From NCBI GenBank assembly GCA_017560305.1, contig JAFYOF010000081.1, positions 1-35,924 of the forward strand: a stretch of DNA of 35,924 bases. The letters are read 5' to 3'. This DNA comes from Alistipes sp. (lineage in GTDB: Bacteria > Bacteroidota > Bacteroidia > Bacteroidales > Rikenellaceae). This document shows positions 29,350 through 35,924 of the stretch, piece after piece; position 1 is the stretch's first letter; each line of letters starts with the position of its first letter. The notes beneath the pieces are model-generated. The model did no database searches. It saw nothing but the letters and a program-made list of their open reading frames with translations, and had not been told where the DNA came from. The position numbers and the translations under genes are program-made.

Positions 29350-31740
29350 TTATTTCTCAACCCTTCTCACCTTGCAGCCGAAGATTCCGCCGGCGAGGTT
29401 ACCATCGTGGGCATCAAACTTGACGCACACCTTGCCGCCCTTGAGCAGATGGGCAGGTATTGCATATCCCTTGTCGAAGAGTATGTCGTATGAAGCCTCG
29501 GTGAGGGTCTGCGTCGCAATCTTCTCGCCGTTGATGATGATGTCGAATGTGCGGTTGCCGCCATCGGTCGAGTGGTAGGTCAAGACCAGCTCCTGCTCCC
29601 CCATGCGCTCGCACTTGAGGTCGTAGGAGAACCAGCCTCCATCCACCGCATCACGCCAACCCATTCCGCTGTCGCATCGCGAATGCTCGCCCTTGAGGTT
29701 GTGCGCCTGCTCCGATGAGCGGTTGCCGATAATCACCTTGTCTATGGTGAGCCTCTCCGCCTCCAGTTTCTCGCGTATCTTCTCGCCACTCTCGGGGATG
29801 AACACCTTCATCTCGCTCGCACCACGATATGCACGGGCGTAGTATGGTATGAATGTCACAATATCCTTATTCTCAACCACCTGCGTTGCATCTGCCGAGA
29901 TGCCGTAACGCACGCCCTCGCCTCGCAGGATGTATGAGCCACCCACCGAGCGCGAGTCGCTTGCCAACTCAAATGCCGCATTTTCTTCAAGCGAGATGTC
30001 ATCCAGCCTGCCGCCATTATCGACCGCCTCGGCACAGTAGACGATAGGTCCACGCTCCACCGAGAGCAGTCCGCGGTTGCCCTCCACAGCCTCGTGTGTG
30101 CGCACCTGCTTCACCTCCATCGGCAGCTCCAGACGCACCTTGTCGCCCTTCTTCCACCTGCGGTTGATGAGGGCATAACCCTTCTCGAAGCGGTAGTCGC
30201 AAGGCTCGCCGTTGATGCTCACGCGGAATGGCTCAGCCGTAGGGTCGGTGAAGGTGTAGAGGTCCGACGCCATCACCTCGCCCCTCGCCCAGCCAGGGAT
30301 GCGGAGTGCCAGCTCGAAACCTCGCTCCGCCGACTCCACCTCAATCTCAATGTTGCCCTCCCAAGGGTACTCTGTTCTCTGGCGCAACACCACCTTGCCG
30401 CCGCCGAGGTCAATCTCGCTGCGGCTGCCCACATAAAGGTTGGCGTAGATGCGCTTGCCCTCGGTTGCATAGACATAACCTGGCATCGCAGGAATGATAC
30501 GGCAAAGGTTTGTCGGACAACAACTTACGCCAAACCACTCGCTGCGCAACTGACCCTCCTTGCCAGTCTCCAGTCGGTTGGGGTAGAAATAAGAGTCGCC
30601 CGTGATAGAGATTCCGCTCAACACCGTATTGTAGAGCGAGCGCTCCAGCACATCAATATACTTCGCGTCGCCGTGCAGGCGGAACATACGCAGGTTGAAC
30701 ATACAGTTTGCAATCGAGGCGCAGGTCTCGCAGTATGACGAGCCGTTTGGCAACTCATAATCCTTGCCGAATGCCTCCCACGCGGGCTTCGCGCCAAGTC
30801 CGCCCGTGATGTAGAACTTTTTGCCCACGATATTCTCCCAGATGGCATCAGCCGATGCGAGGTACTCCTTGTCGCCAAGGTGTAGCGCCACATCCGCCAT
30901 ACCAGAGTAGAAATACATCGCCCTGACGGCGTGACCCACCGCCTCACGCTGCTCGATGGCGGGCATATGGTCCTGCCAGTATTCGCCATTCTCGCGTGGG
31001 TTTTGCGATGACTTGTCGAACTCACGATGACCGCGGCAATCCATAAAGAACTTCGCCTCCTCGAGGTAGCGCTTGTCGCCCGTGGTCTCATACAGACGCA
31101 CCAGCGCCATCTCAATCACGGCGTGGCTGGGCGCCATCACGATGCCCTCGTCATTAAAGACGCTGCACACCAGCTCGGCATTCTTTATCGCCGCCTCCAG
31201 CATCTTGGTCTTGCCCGTAGCGTCGTAGTAGGCAATCGCCGCCTCATACAACTCGCCCGCGTTGAATGTCTCGTGGCTGTCCTTCCAGTCCATCTCCCAG
31301 CGCTCCTTGCCGCACCACGGATGGAGAGGGTTGTTGATTGTTCGGTTGGTAAACAGGTAGCCATCAGGCTCTTGCGCCGCCACCACGATGTCTATGATGC
31401 TGTCCAGATAATGCTCCAGCTGCTCATCCTTCTCCACCTTCAGCAGGTAGGATGCGCCCTCGATAATCTTGAACACCTCGGCATCGTCGAAGGGCTGACC
31501 CGACTGGAAACGACCCTCCATCATACCCGCCGCGATGGCGAAGTTGCGTATGTATCCCGACTCGTCGCTGCGCTTGAAGGCGTAGCGGATGGTCTTGTTG
31601 CGCAGGGTGTCGAGGCGCTGACGCCAGAAACTATCCTCCACGCTCACATTGGTAAACGACACGGGTGTGATGCCTCGCTTGCCGCAGCCCACACACATCG
31701 CCGCCGCCACAATTGCCACTATGCAAACTATCTTTTTCAT
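29350..31740 (-). CDS. GH127 beta-L-arabinofuranosidase-like protein
   Basis: A 796-residue exported protein; the signal ends AAAMCVGCGK, with Cys19 a possible but non-ideal lipidation site. The (alpha/alpha)6 barrel occupies about residues 40-440. It keeps the catalytic metal set of GH127: Glu338 and Cys340 in SSYCETCAS, and the Cys407-Cys408 pair in EWFGVSCCPTN. By family one of these is the nucleophile and all bind zinc. Two beta domains follow (about 440-650), then a C-terminal sandwich near 700-796 (LVLTYHSTDGGNRTFDIIING). It should release beta-L-arabinofuranose from plant glycans or glycoproteins. It follows the TIM-barrel gene by 14 bases. Confidence 0.88.
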   Translation of the reverse strand: MKKIVCIVAIVAAAMCVGCGKRGITPVSFTNVSVEDSFWRQRLDTLRNKTIRYAFKRSDESGYIRNFAIAAGMMEGRFQSGQPFDDAEVFKIIEGASYLLKVEKDEQLEHYLDSIIDIVVAAQEPDGYLFTNRTINNPLHPWCGKERWEMDWKDSHETFNAGELYEAAIAYYDATGKTKMLEAAIKNAELVCSVFNDEGIVMAPSHAVIEMALVRLYETTGDKRYLEEAKFFMDCRGHREFDKSSQNPRENGEYWQDHMPAIEQREAVGHAVRAMYFYSGMADVALHLGDKEYLASADAIWENIVGKKFYITGGLGAKPAWEAFGKDYELPNGSSYCETCASIANCMFNLRMFRLHGDAKYIDVLERSLYNTVLSGISITGDSYFYPNRLETGKEGQLRSEWFGVSCCPTNLCRIIPAMPGYVYATEGKRIYANLYVGSRSEIDLGGGKVVLRQRTEYPWEGNIEIEVESAERGFELALRIPGWARGEVMASDLYTFTDPTAEPFRVSINGEPCDYRFEKGYALINRRWKKGDKVRLELPMEVKQVRTHEAVEGNRGLLSVERGPIVYCAEAVDNGGRLDDISLEENAAFELASDSRSVGGSYILRGEGVRYGISADATQVVENKDIVTFIPYYARAYRGASEMKVFIPESGEKIREKLEAERLTIDKVIIGNRSSEQAHNLKGEHSRCDSGMGWRDAVDGGWFSYDLKCERMGEQELVLTYHSTDGGNRTFDIIINGEKIATQTLTEASYDILFDKGYAIPAHLLKGGKVCVKFDAHDGNLAGGIFGCKVRRVEK

Positions 31741-31754
31741 ATTTCTTGGGTTTT

Positions 31755-32957
31755 TTATAACTCAAACAACAACATATCTCCCGCGCCGAGCTTGTACTTC
31801 TCGCCTTTGCTCGACACGCCCTTCTTCTTGCCGCCATCCACTATCTGCTTGATCTTCTTCTCGCACTCAAGTGTCACCTTCTGCGTCTTTTCAAGGTCGC
31901 GGTTCACCACCATCATATACTCCTTGCGACCGTTGCGCAGGTGCGACACTACCAGTCCGCTGCCGTTGGAGTCGATGTTTGTGATGCCCTTTGGCAGGCT
32001 CTTGAGGAGTTTTGTGCCTTGAGGTATTTTCTTGCCCGTGTGACCCACCTCAAGCACCTTCGCGCCCAACCAGATGTGGCTCAGACCCTGCACACGCTCG
32101 TTGAGCTCCTTCACAAGATAGTAGACATCGGTGCGCTGGTCATTCTCATCAATGGGGGCGTTATGGAAATTCCACTGCGTGCCGAGGGGTGTTGTGTAGG
32201 TGAAATATTGAATTCCCTGCGCTCCGTAGGCGAGGTTTGAGAAGATTTGCAGACGCAGAGCCTCGCGTGTCGGTACGGGGTAGGGGTCGTGTGCCGTGGA
32301 GAGAGCAAACGCCCAGAAGGGGACGCCCGCGCGCTTCGACTCATCGGCAACATCCTCAAGGTTGGCATAGAAATTCTTGCGCAGACCATCGAATGTCACG
32401 GGGTAGTGGTCAAACGACACCAGACCAAGCCCCACCTCCTTGATAAAGCGACGCACATAGTCGGCGTAACTCTTGGTGTGGAGGTCGCGTGGCGAAACAT
32501 AGTTTGGTAAAAGGTTGAGGTAGAGTAACTTTTCATCATCAACGGCTCTGATTCTCTTCGCTATGTCGCTTAACTCGGGGAATCCCTCGGCGGTAGGCTC
32601 GTCACGCAGGAAGTAACCCGCCGTAGATGGATGCTCCTTTGCCATCTTCACCATATCCTCTATCTGGTCGCCCATTGCGCCCGCCAGAACAAGCACCTTT
32701 ACGCCCGAATCCTTTGCGGCGTCGAGGGCTTTTTGCGTCTCCTCAATGGAGTAGATGTGCGAGAACGAGATATTAAATCCCGCCTCCGCCATTTCGAGGT
32801 ATCTCTCGTGTGTCACCTGTTGCCCGGTAAGCGAAAACCAACCCAGAATAGGCATCTCGCCAGGGGTAGGATTCTTGTAGATGTGAGGTTTCTTGCTCTG
32901 CGCCATCACGCCCACCGCGAGCATCAGTGCCAACATCAGCGAAGCAATCTTCTTCAT
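31755..32957 (-). CDS. Secreted TIM-barrel glycoside hydrolase-like protein
   Basis: A 400-residue protein from ATG 32957, where a signal peptide starts (KKIASLMLALMLAVGVMAQ); an upstream ATG would precede the promoter -7 box. The pattern of repeated strands and helices fits a (beta/alpha)8 barrel: ILGWFSLTG, FNISFSHIY, VKVLVLAG, TAGYFLRDEPT (Asp119-Glu120), KLLYLNLLPN, LVSFDHYPVTF (Asp183), YFTYTTP. A small C-terminal beta domain follows (about 300-400). The FLRDEPT acid is typical for GH-A-like barrels such as GH42 relatives. No exact family is claimed. It is co-transcribed with the GH127 gene. Confidence 0.7.
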   Translation of the reverse strand: MKKIASLMLALMLAVGVMAQSKKPHIYKNPTPGEMPILGWFSLTGQQVTHERYLEMAEAGFNISFSHIYSIEETQKALDAAKDSGVKVLVLAGAMGDQIEDMVKMAKEHPSTAGYFLRDEPTAEGFPELSDIAKRIRAVDDEKLLYLNLLPNYVSPRDLHTKSYADYVRRFIKEVGLGLVSFDHYPVTFDGLRKNFYANLEDVADESKRAGVPFWAFALSTAHDPYPVPTREALRLQIFSNLAYGAQGIQYFTYTTPLGTQWNFHNAPIDENDQRTDVYYLVKELNERVQGLSHIWLGAKVLEVGHTGKKIPQGTKLLKSLPKGITNIDSNGSGLVVSHLRNGRKEYMMVVNRDLEKTQKVTLECEKKIKQIVDGGKKKGVSSKGEKYKLGAGDMLLFEL

Positions 32958-32984
32958 AGTTTTAAGGTTTAGTTCATTCACCCT

Positions 32985-33012
32985 CAAAGATAACGAAATT
33001 TACCCAAACAAA
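32985..33012 (-). promoter_or_regulatory. Probable promoter for the GH127 operon
   Basis: TATCTTTG on the minus strand (32985-32992) is 27 bases before the ATG at 32957. A TTTG lies at 33009-33012, 16 bases upstream, closer than the usual 19-21. The -7 box is strong, the -33 box uncertain. Confidence 0.55.
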
Positions 33013-33038
33013 AAAGGCGCAGACCGAAATCTGCACCT
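33010..33038 (-). terminator. Terminator of the esterase operon
   Basis: On the minus strand AGGTGCAGA, a TTTCGG loop and TCTGCGCCT (one G-U pair) are followed by TTTTT. It lies 9 bases past the stop codon and overlaps the next promoter. Confidence 0.85.
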
Positions 33039-33047
33039 TTATTATAT

Positions 33048-33932
33048 CTACTTCTCTGCGCCGAGCCAGTCGAGCAGGGCGGATTGCCATTGCGGTTTGT
33101 AGCGGAATGAGTCGCGGAAGCCCCAGCCGTGACCTCCCGAGGGGAGGATGTGGAGCGAAGCGGGCACTCCGTGAGCCTTCAGCGCATTGTAGAACATCGT
33201 GCTGTTGGCTGGTGGCACGCCTCCATCATCGTCAGAGCAGACAAGGAATGTGGGCGGTGTTGACGCCGAGACCAACTTCTCTGCAGAGTATTTCGCCGTG
33301 AGTTCCGCCGTGCGGTCAGCACCCAAGAGGTAGTCAAACGAGCCCTTGTGAGCGTGCAGCGCCTCGCCCGTGATTACGGGGTAGAACAACACCGCAAAGT
33401 CGGGTCGCAGGGTGGCGCGGTGGCTTGTGTCGCCATTGTGCTCCAGCGCACCCACAGCCGTCGATGCCGCCAGATGTCCTCCCGCCGAGAAACCCATTAT
33501 GCCTACGCTTGTGATGCCGTGCGTGGGGGCATACTCCTCCTTCATATATCTCACCGCCTCGGCTGCATCCTCAAACGGCACTTCGGGGCGGTGGTTGGGC
33601 ATTCTGTACATCAGCACCGCTGCCGTAACTCCGTTCTCCGCCAGCCACTTGCCAAAGTCGTGACCCTCGTGACCCATCGCCACCAGACGATAGCCGCCGC
33701 CCGGGCAGATGACAATGCTTTGACCCGTAGCCCTCTCTGGCTGAGCCTCATAGATGTAGAGCACCGCCTCCGTGGTATTGGAGTAGCGCACCCCGCCCTC
33801 ATCCTTCTTCTCACCCGTGAGGTAGTTGGAGTGTGGTGCGGTGGCGTTGTCCCACAACTTGATGGTCATATTCTGTGCCTGCATAGCGGTTGCGATTAGG
33901 GTGAGCGAAAGAGTGAAAAATAATCTGCGCAT
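33048..33932 (-). CDS. Secreted alpha/beta-hydrolase esterase (BD-FAE/acetyl esterase-like)
   Basis: A 294-residue protein with a signal peptide (LFFTLSLTLIATAMQAQ). Conserved features are the oxyanion motif ICPGGGYRL (75-83), MYRMPNH, the nucleophile elbow GFSAGGHLAAS (Ser149), an acid in CSDDDGG (about 234-236) and His268 in SGGHGWG. This set matches Bacteroidota acetyl or feruloyl esterases that act on hemicellulose. The start is 9 bases after the stop of the duplicated esterase, so they are in one operon, and both contain the YRxP motif. The acyl group removed is not determined. Confidence 0.85.
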   Translation of the reverse strand: MRRLFFTLSLTLIATAMQAQNMTIKLWDNATAPHSNYLTGEKKDEGGVRYSNTTEAVLYIYEAQPERATGQSIVICPGGGYRLVAMGHEGHDFGKWLAENGVTAAVLMYRMPNHRPEVPFEDAAEAVRYMKEEYAPTHGITSVGIMGFSAGGHLAASTAVGALEHNGDTSHRATLRPDFAVLFYPVITGEALHAHKGSFDYLLGADRTAELTAKYSAEKLVSASTPPTFLVCSDDDGGVPPANSTMFYNALKAHGVPASLHILPSGGHGWGFRDSFRYKPQWQSALLDWLGAEK

Positions 33933-33941
33933 AAAGCCTCT

Positions 33942-35684
33942 TTACTTCAGTCCAAGTTGCTGCTTGAGGTAGTCGCCGATGCGGTCGAGGAAGCCGTAAC
34001 TTCCCGTGCCTGGCGCTGCCTTATACTGGTAGCAGTGGTCACGCAGGGCGAGTGTGTGCAACTCGCTCTGGATACCCATCGCGCGCATCTTCTCCCAGGT
34101 CTTCACCGAGTTCATCGCCGCCCAGCCATCTGCGTCGCCGTGGATGAAGAGCATTGGCGCTGTCGAGAGGTCGAAGTTGAACTCTGGCACGAGCACCGCG
34201 CTGTCGGCATTGCCGCCCGTGGTGTTATGTGCGTCAGAGCCATCGGTGAGGGCGTAGGCTGGATAGATGCCGATACCCCACTGAACATTGCAAGGCTGCT
34301 TGTCCACCTCGTCTATTGCGAGATATGCTCTCTGGCGAGAACTTGTCACACCCATCAGCGTGAGGTGACCGCCCGCCGACGAGCCCATAATACCAATCTT
34401 GTTAGGGTCAAGACCTCGCTCCTTTGCCTGTGAACGCACGAGGCGGATTGCTCGCTGGAGGTCCTGCCAAGCGGTGGTGTGCTTCGCCAGGCCGCTCTCC
34501 TTTGATGGGCGTGGTGTGCGGTACTTCATAGTAACCACCGTGATACCCATCTCGTTGAGGTAGCGGCGTGCTGGCGCAACCTCAAATCCATCGGGGTCGT
34601 TGCCCATATAACTGCCACCCGAGTAGATAATCTGGATGGCGTCGGTCTTCTTGTTCTTTGGGATGTGCCACTCGATGTAAGGCTTGCACTGGTGCTCCTG
34701 AGCCGAAGGCATCTTGCCCTCAGGCCACACATCCTGCACAATCTTCTCGGCGCGGGCGTCGTCGCTTGAGTAGCGAGCCATCAACTCAACCTCTGGCTCC
34801 AACTCGCCCATATAGCCCATCTGTCGCATAAACTCCACCGTGCGCTCGAAGCCGAATGCGCCGTGGCCACGGTTTGGGTAGAGGTGCAACTCGGCAGGAA
34901 TCTTCATCTCACGCAGACGGCGGTAGATGAGTGTCGAGCCGTTAGGGGTGTAGGGGTCAAGACCGCCGTGCTGGAGTGTCATCGGGCAGGTCTTCTCGTC
35001 AAACTTGAACACCTCCGACAGTTTTACATCAGCGCCGTAACCCTCTCGCATTGCGGGAGTTCCAGTCTCGCCATCGGTGGTGACATAGGCTGGCGCATTC
35101 ACCACAGCCCAGTTGATGTGGCAAGGTGTCTGGTCCAGCTTGTCGATAGCCTCATAGGCTGGTGTCTGCGAACTTGTCGCAAGCAACAGCGCCAGATGAG
35201 AGCCCGCCGACATAGAGATTACACCTATCTTCTCGGGGTCGTAGCCTCGCTTCTCGGCCTCCTTACGGACGATGCGCACGGCGCGCTGACCATCCTCCCA
35301 CGCAGTCTGGTAGATTGGTATTCCCACGGGGCGAGGTGTGCGATATACGAAGTTCACGGTCTGGAATCCCAGCGCGGTGAGTCGCTCGCGCCACATCTTA
35401 ATCAGACCCACATCGCAGCAGGAGTCATATCCGCCGCCCGAGATGAGAATCATACAGCCATCGTTGTCGACCTCCTTGGCGGGTTTCTCGCCCCACTCAA
35501 GGTAGGCTGTGCGGTGCTTGTCGGCGTTGAACTCGGGCTTGCCTGCTTCGTCGGTCATTGCCGCAATCTGGTGACTCTGCGCCGAAGGCATCTTGCCCTT
35601 TGGCCATACTGGTACTCGCTCAAAGCCGTAGAGGCTCACCGAGCAGAGCAGAGCAAATAACAAAAGATAGGTTTTCAGTTTCAT
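33942..35684 (-). CDS. Tandem-duplicated alpha/beta-hydrolase esterase
   Basis: A 580-residue secreted protein (signal LLLFALLCSVSLYG) with two full hydrolase domains. Each opens with the same phrase, VWPKGKMPSAQSHQ (26-39) and VWPEGKMPSAQEHQ (319-332), and has YRTPRP (114-119 and 388-393). Domain 1 has SGGGYDS, ISMSAGSHL (Ser159), HGGLDP (Asp243) and NRGHGAF (His274). Domain 2 has SGGSYMG, GSSAGGHL (Ser436), HGDADG (Asp517) and RDHCYQY (His550). Both triads look intact, so it may carry two activities. It follows leuS after a terminator and leads the esterase operon. The likely role is removal of esters from plant polysaccharides. Confidence 0.87.
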   Translation of the reverse strand: MKLKTYLLLFALLCSVSLYGFERVPVWPKGKMPSAQSHQIAAMTDEAGKPEFNADKHRTAYLEWGEKPAKEVDNDGCMILISGGGYDSCCDVGLIKMWRERLTALGFQTVNFVYRTPRPVGIPIYQTAWEDGQRAVRIVRKEAEKRGYDPEKIGVISMSAGSHLALLLATSSQTPAYEAIDKLDQTPCHINWAVVNAPAYVTTDGETGTPAMREGYGADVKLSEVFKFDEKTCPMTLQHGGLDPYTPNGSTLIYRRLREMKIPAELHLYPNRGHGAFGFERTVEFMRQMGYMGELEPEVELMARYSSDDARAEKIVQDVWPEGKMPSAQEHQCKPYIEWHIPKNKKTDAIQIIYSGGSYMGNDPDGFEVAPARRYLNEMGITVVTMKYRTPRPSKESGLAKHTTAWQDLQRAIRLVRSQAKERGLDPNKIGIMGSSAGGHLTLMGVTSSRQRAYLAIDEVDKQPCNVQWGIGIYPAYALTDGSDAHNTTGGNADSAVLVPEFNFDLSTAPMLFIHGDADGWAAMNSVKTWEKMRAMGIQSELHTLALRDHCYQYKAAPGTGSYGFLDRIGDYLKQQLGLK

Positions 35685-35705
35685 AGTTTTAGGTATTTAG
35701 GGTAG

Positions 35706-35746
35706 AAAAAAGGGAGTGTCCAACAAGCGAGTTGCGACACCCCCTT
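35706..35746 (-). terminator. Terminator of leuS
   Basis: On the minus strand AAGGGGGTGTC and GACACTCCCTT pair over 11 bp with one G-U, then TTTTTC. It lies 25 bases past the leuS stop. Confidence 0.85.
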
Positions 35747-35770
35747 CTGGGTTTCAGGTTTGGTGAGTTA

Positions 35771-35924
35771 TTACATCACGATATTGATAATCTTGCCTGG
35801 CACAACGATAATCTTCTTTGGTGCCTTGCCCTCGAGCCACTTCTGTGCGCCCTCGGTTGTGACGATGTCGGCCTGAATCTCGGCTGGAGTCATTGCCAAT
35901 GGGTAGTTCTGCTTGAAGCGGAGC
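35771..35924 (-). CDS. leuS: Leucyl-tRNA synthetase, C-terminal end (partial)
   Basis: The window ends inside this gene, so only about 51 C-terminal residues are visible. They include FKQNYPLAMTPAEIQAD and end KKIIVVPGKIINIVM, matching the conserved closing strand of LeuS (compare VPGKLLNLVV in other bacteria). The enzyme charges tRNA-Leu in the cytoplasm; this small end region helps bind the tRNA arm. The stop is TAA at 35771-35773, with a second TAA three bases on, and a strong terminator follows. It is an essential housekeeping gene and anchors this region as core chromosome. Confidence 0.85.
   Translation of the reverse strand, partial: LRFKQNYPLAMTPAEIQADIVTTEGAQKWLEGKAPKKIIVVPGKIINIVM

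Noticed and set aside
31027..32022. Long open frame (331 codons) on the plus strand across the GH127 and TIM-barrel genes
   Set aside because: Antisense to two genes with clear motifs and signal peptides; it runs across the gene boundary and has no recognisable domain.
34863..35660. 265-codon plus-strand frame over the duplicated esterase
   Set aside because: It mirrors a coding region with two intact hydrolase triads, so codon bias explains the absence of stops.
18622..35684. Complete polysaccharide utilisation locus
   Set aside because: No SusC-like receptor, SusD-like lipoprotein, sigma/anti-sigma pair or hybrid two-component regulator is found among the genes.
1..35924. tRNA or rRNA genes
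   Set aside because: I saw no cloverleaf with conserved TTCRA arm or rRNA-like sequence on either strand; a covariance search would be needed to be final.

Overview
The window looks like a chromosomal segment of a G+C-rich gut Bacteroidales, most plausibly Alistipes or another Rikenellaceae. Three things suggest this: Bacteroidota-type promoters (a TTTG box about 20 bases before TAnnTTTG), many secreted or lipoprotein carbohydrate-active enzymes, and typical Bacteroidota families (DUF4956, DUF2490, FadL-like outer-membrane protein, TonB-like protein). The genus is an inference. No rRNA, tRNA, CRISPR array, transposase or integrase was found.

Layout. Bases 1-9855 (+) are the right part of a tailed-phage-like block: tail or baseplate-type genes, a ClpP-like prohead protease fused to a scaffold-like tail, a major capsid protein, a portal, a connector-like protein, a holin and an endolysin-like protein. 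Terminase, tape measure, integrase and the left boundary are not in the window. The block ends 69 bases before comEC. Bases 9925-13342 (+) are chromosomal: a ComEC channel protein, a DUF486 small membrane protein and a THUMP-like SAM methyltransferase. Bases 13368-18326 (-) hold a CPA2-type cation:proton antiporter, a secreted TonB-C protein with a plug-like segment, and a probable four-gene operon: YwqK-like repeat protein, VTC polyphosphate polymerase domain, DUF4956 and DUF2490.

Bases 18622-21676 (+) hold an orphan anchored protein, a CE15-type glucuronoyl esterase and a CE1 esterase. A formate/nitrite transporter-like protein (-) and a GH123-type lipoprotein (+) follow, read divergently. 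Bases 24722-28899 (-) hold an unusual W/Y/H/Ser-rich lipoprotein, a FadL-like outer-membrane protein and an EEP-family lipoprotein. Bases 29350-35684 (-) hold a GH127 beta-L-arabinofuranosidase, a TIM-barrel hydrolase-like protein and two alpha/beta-hydrolase esterases, one of them a tandem duplication. The C-terminal end of leuS closes the window. The enzymes together suggest trimming and de-esterification of plant hemicellulose or pectin side chains, but there is no SusC/SusD pair or dedicated regulator in view.

The most striking non-coding signal is a dispersed compound palindromic element found in seven intergenic regions, two of them inside the phage block. Each full copy has a 13-15 bp outer stem (usually TATCTTCG...CGAAGATA) enclosing a second hairpin, with a G-rich asymmetric strand between the stems and further small hairpins on each side. 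The stem sequences differ between copies but stay complementary within each copy. That is the pattern expected if the structure, and not the primary sequence, is what is kept.
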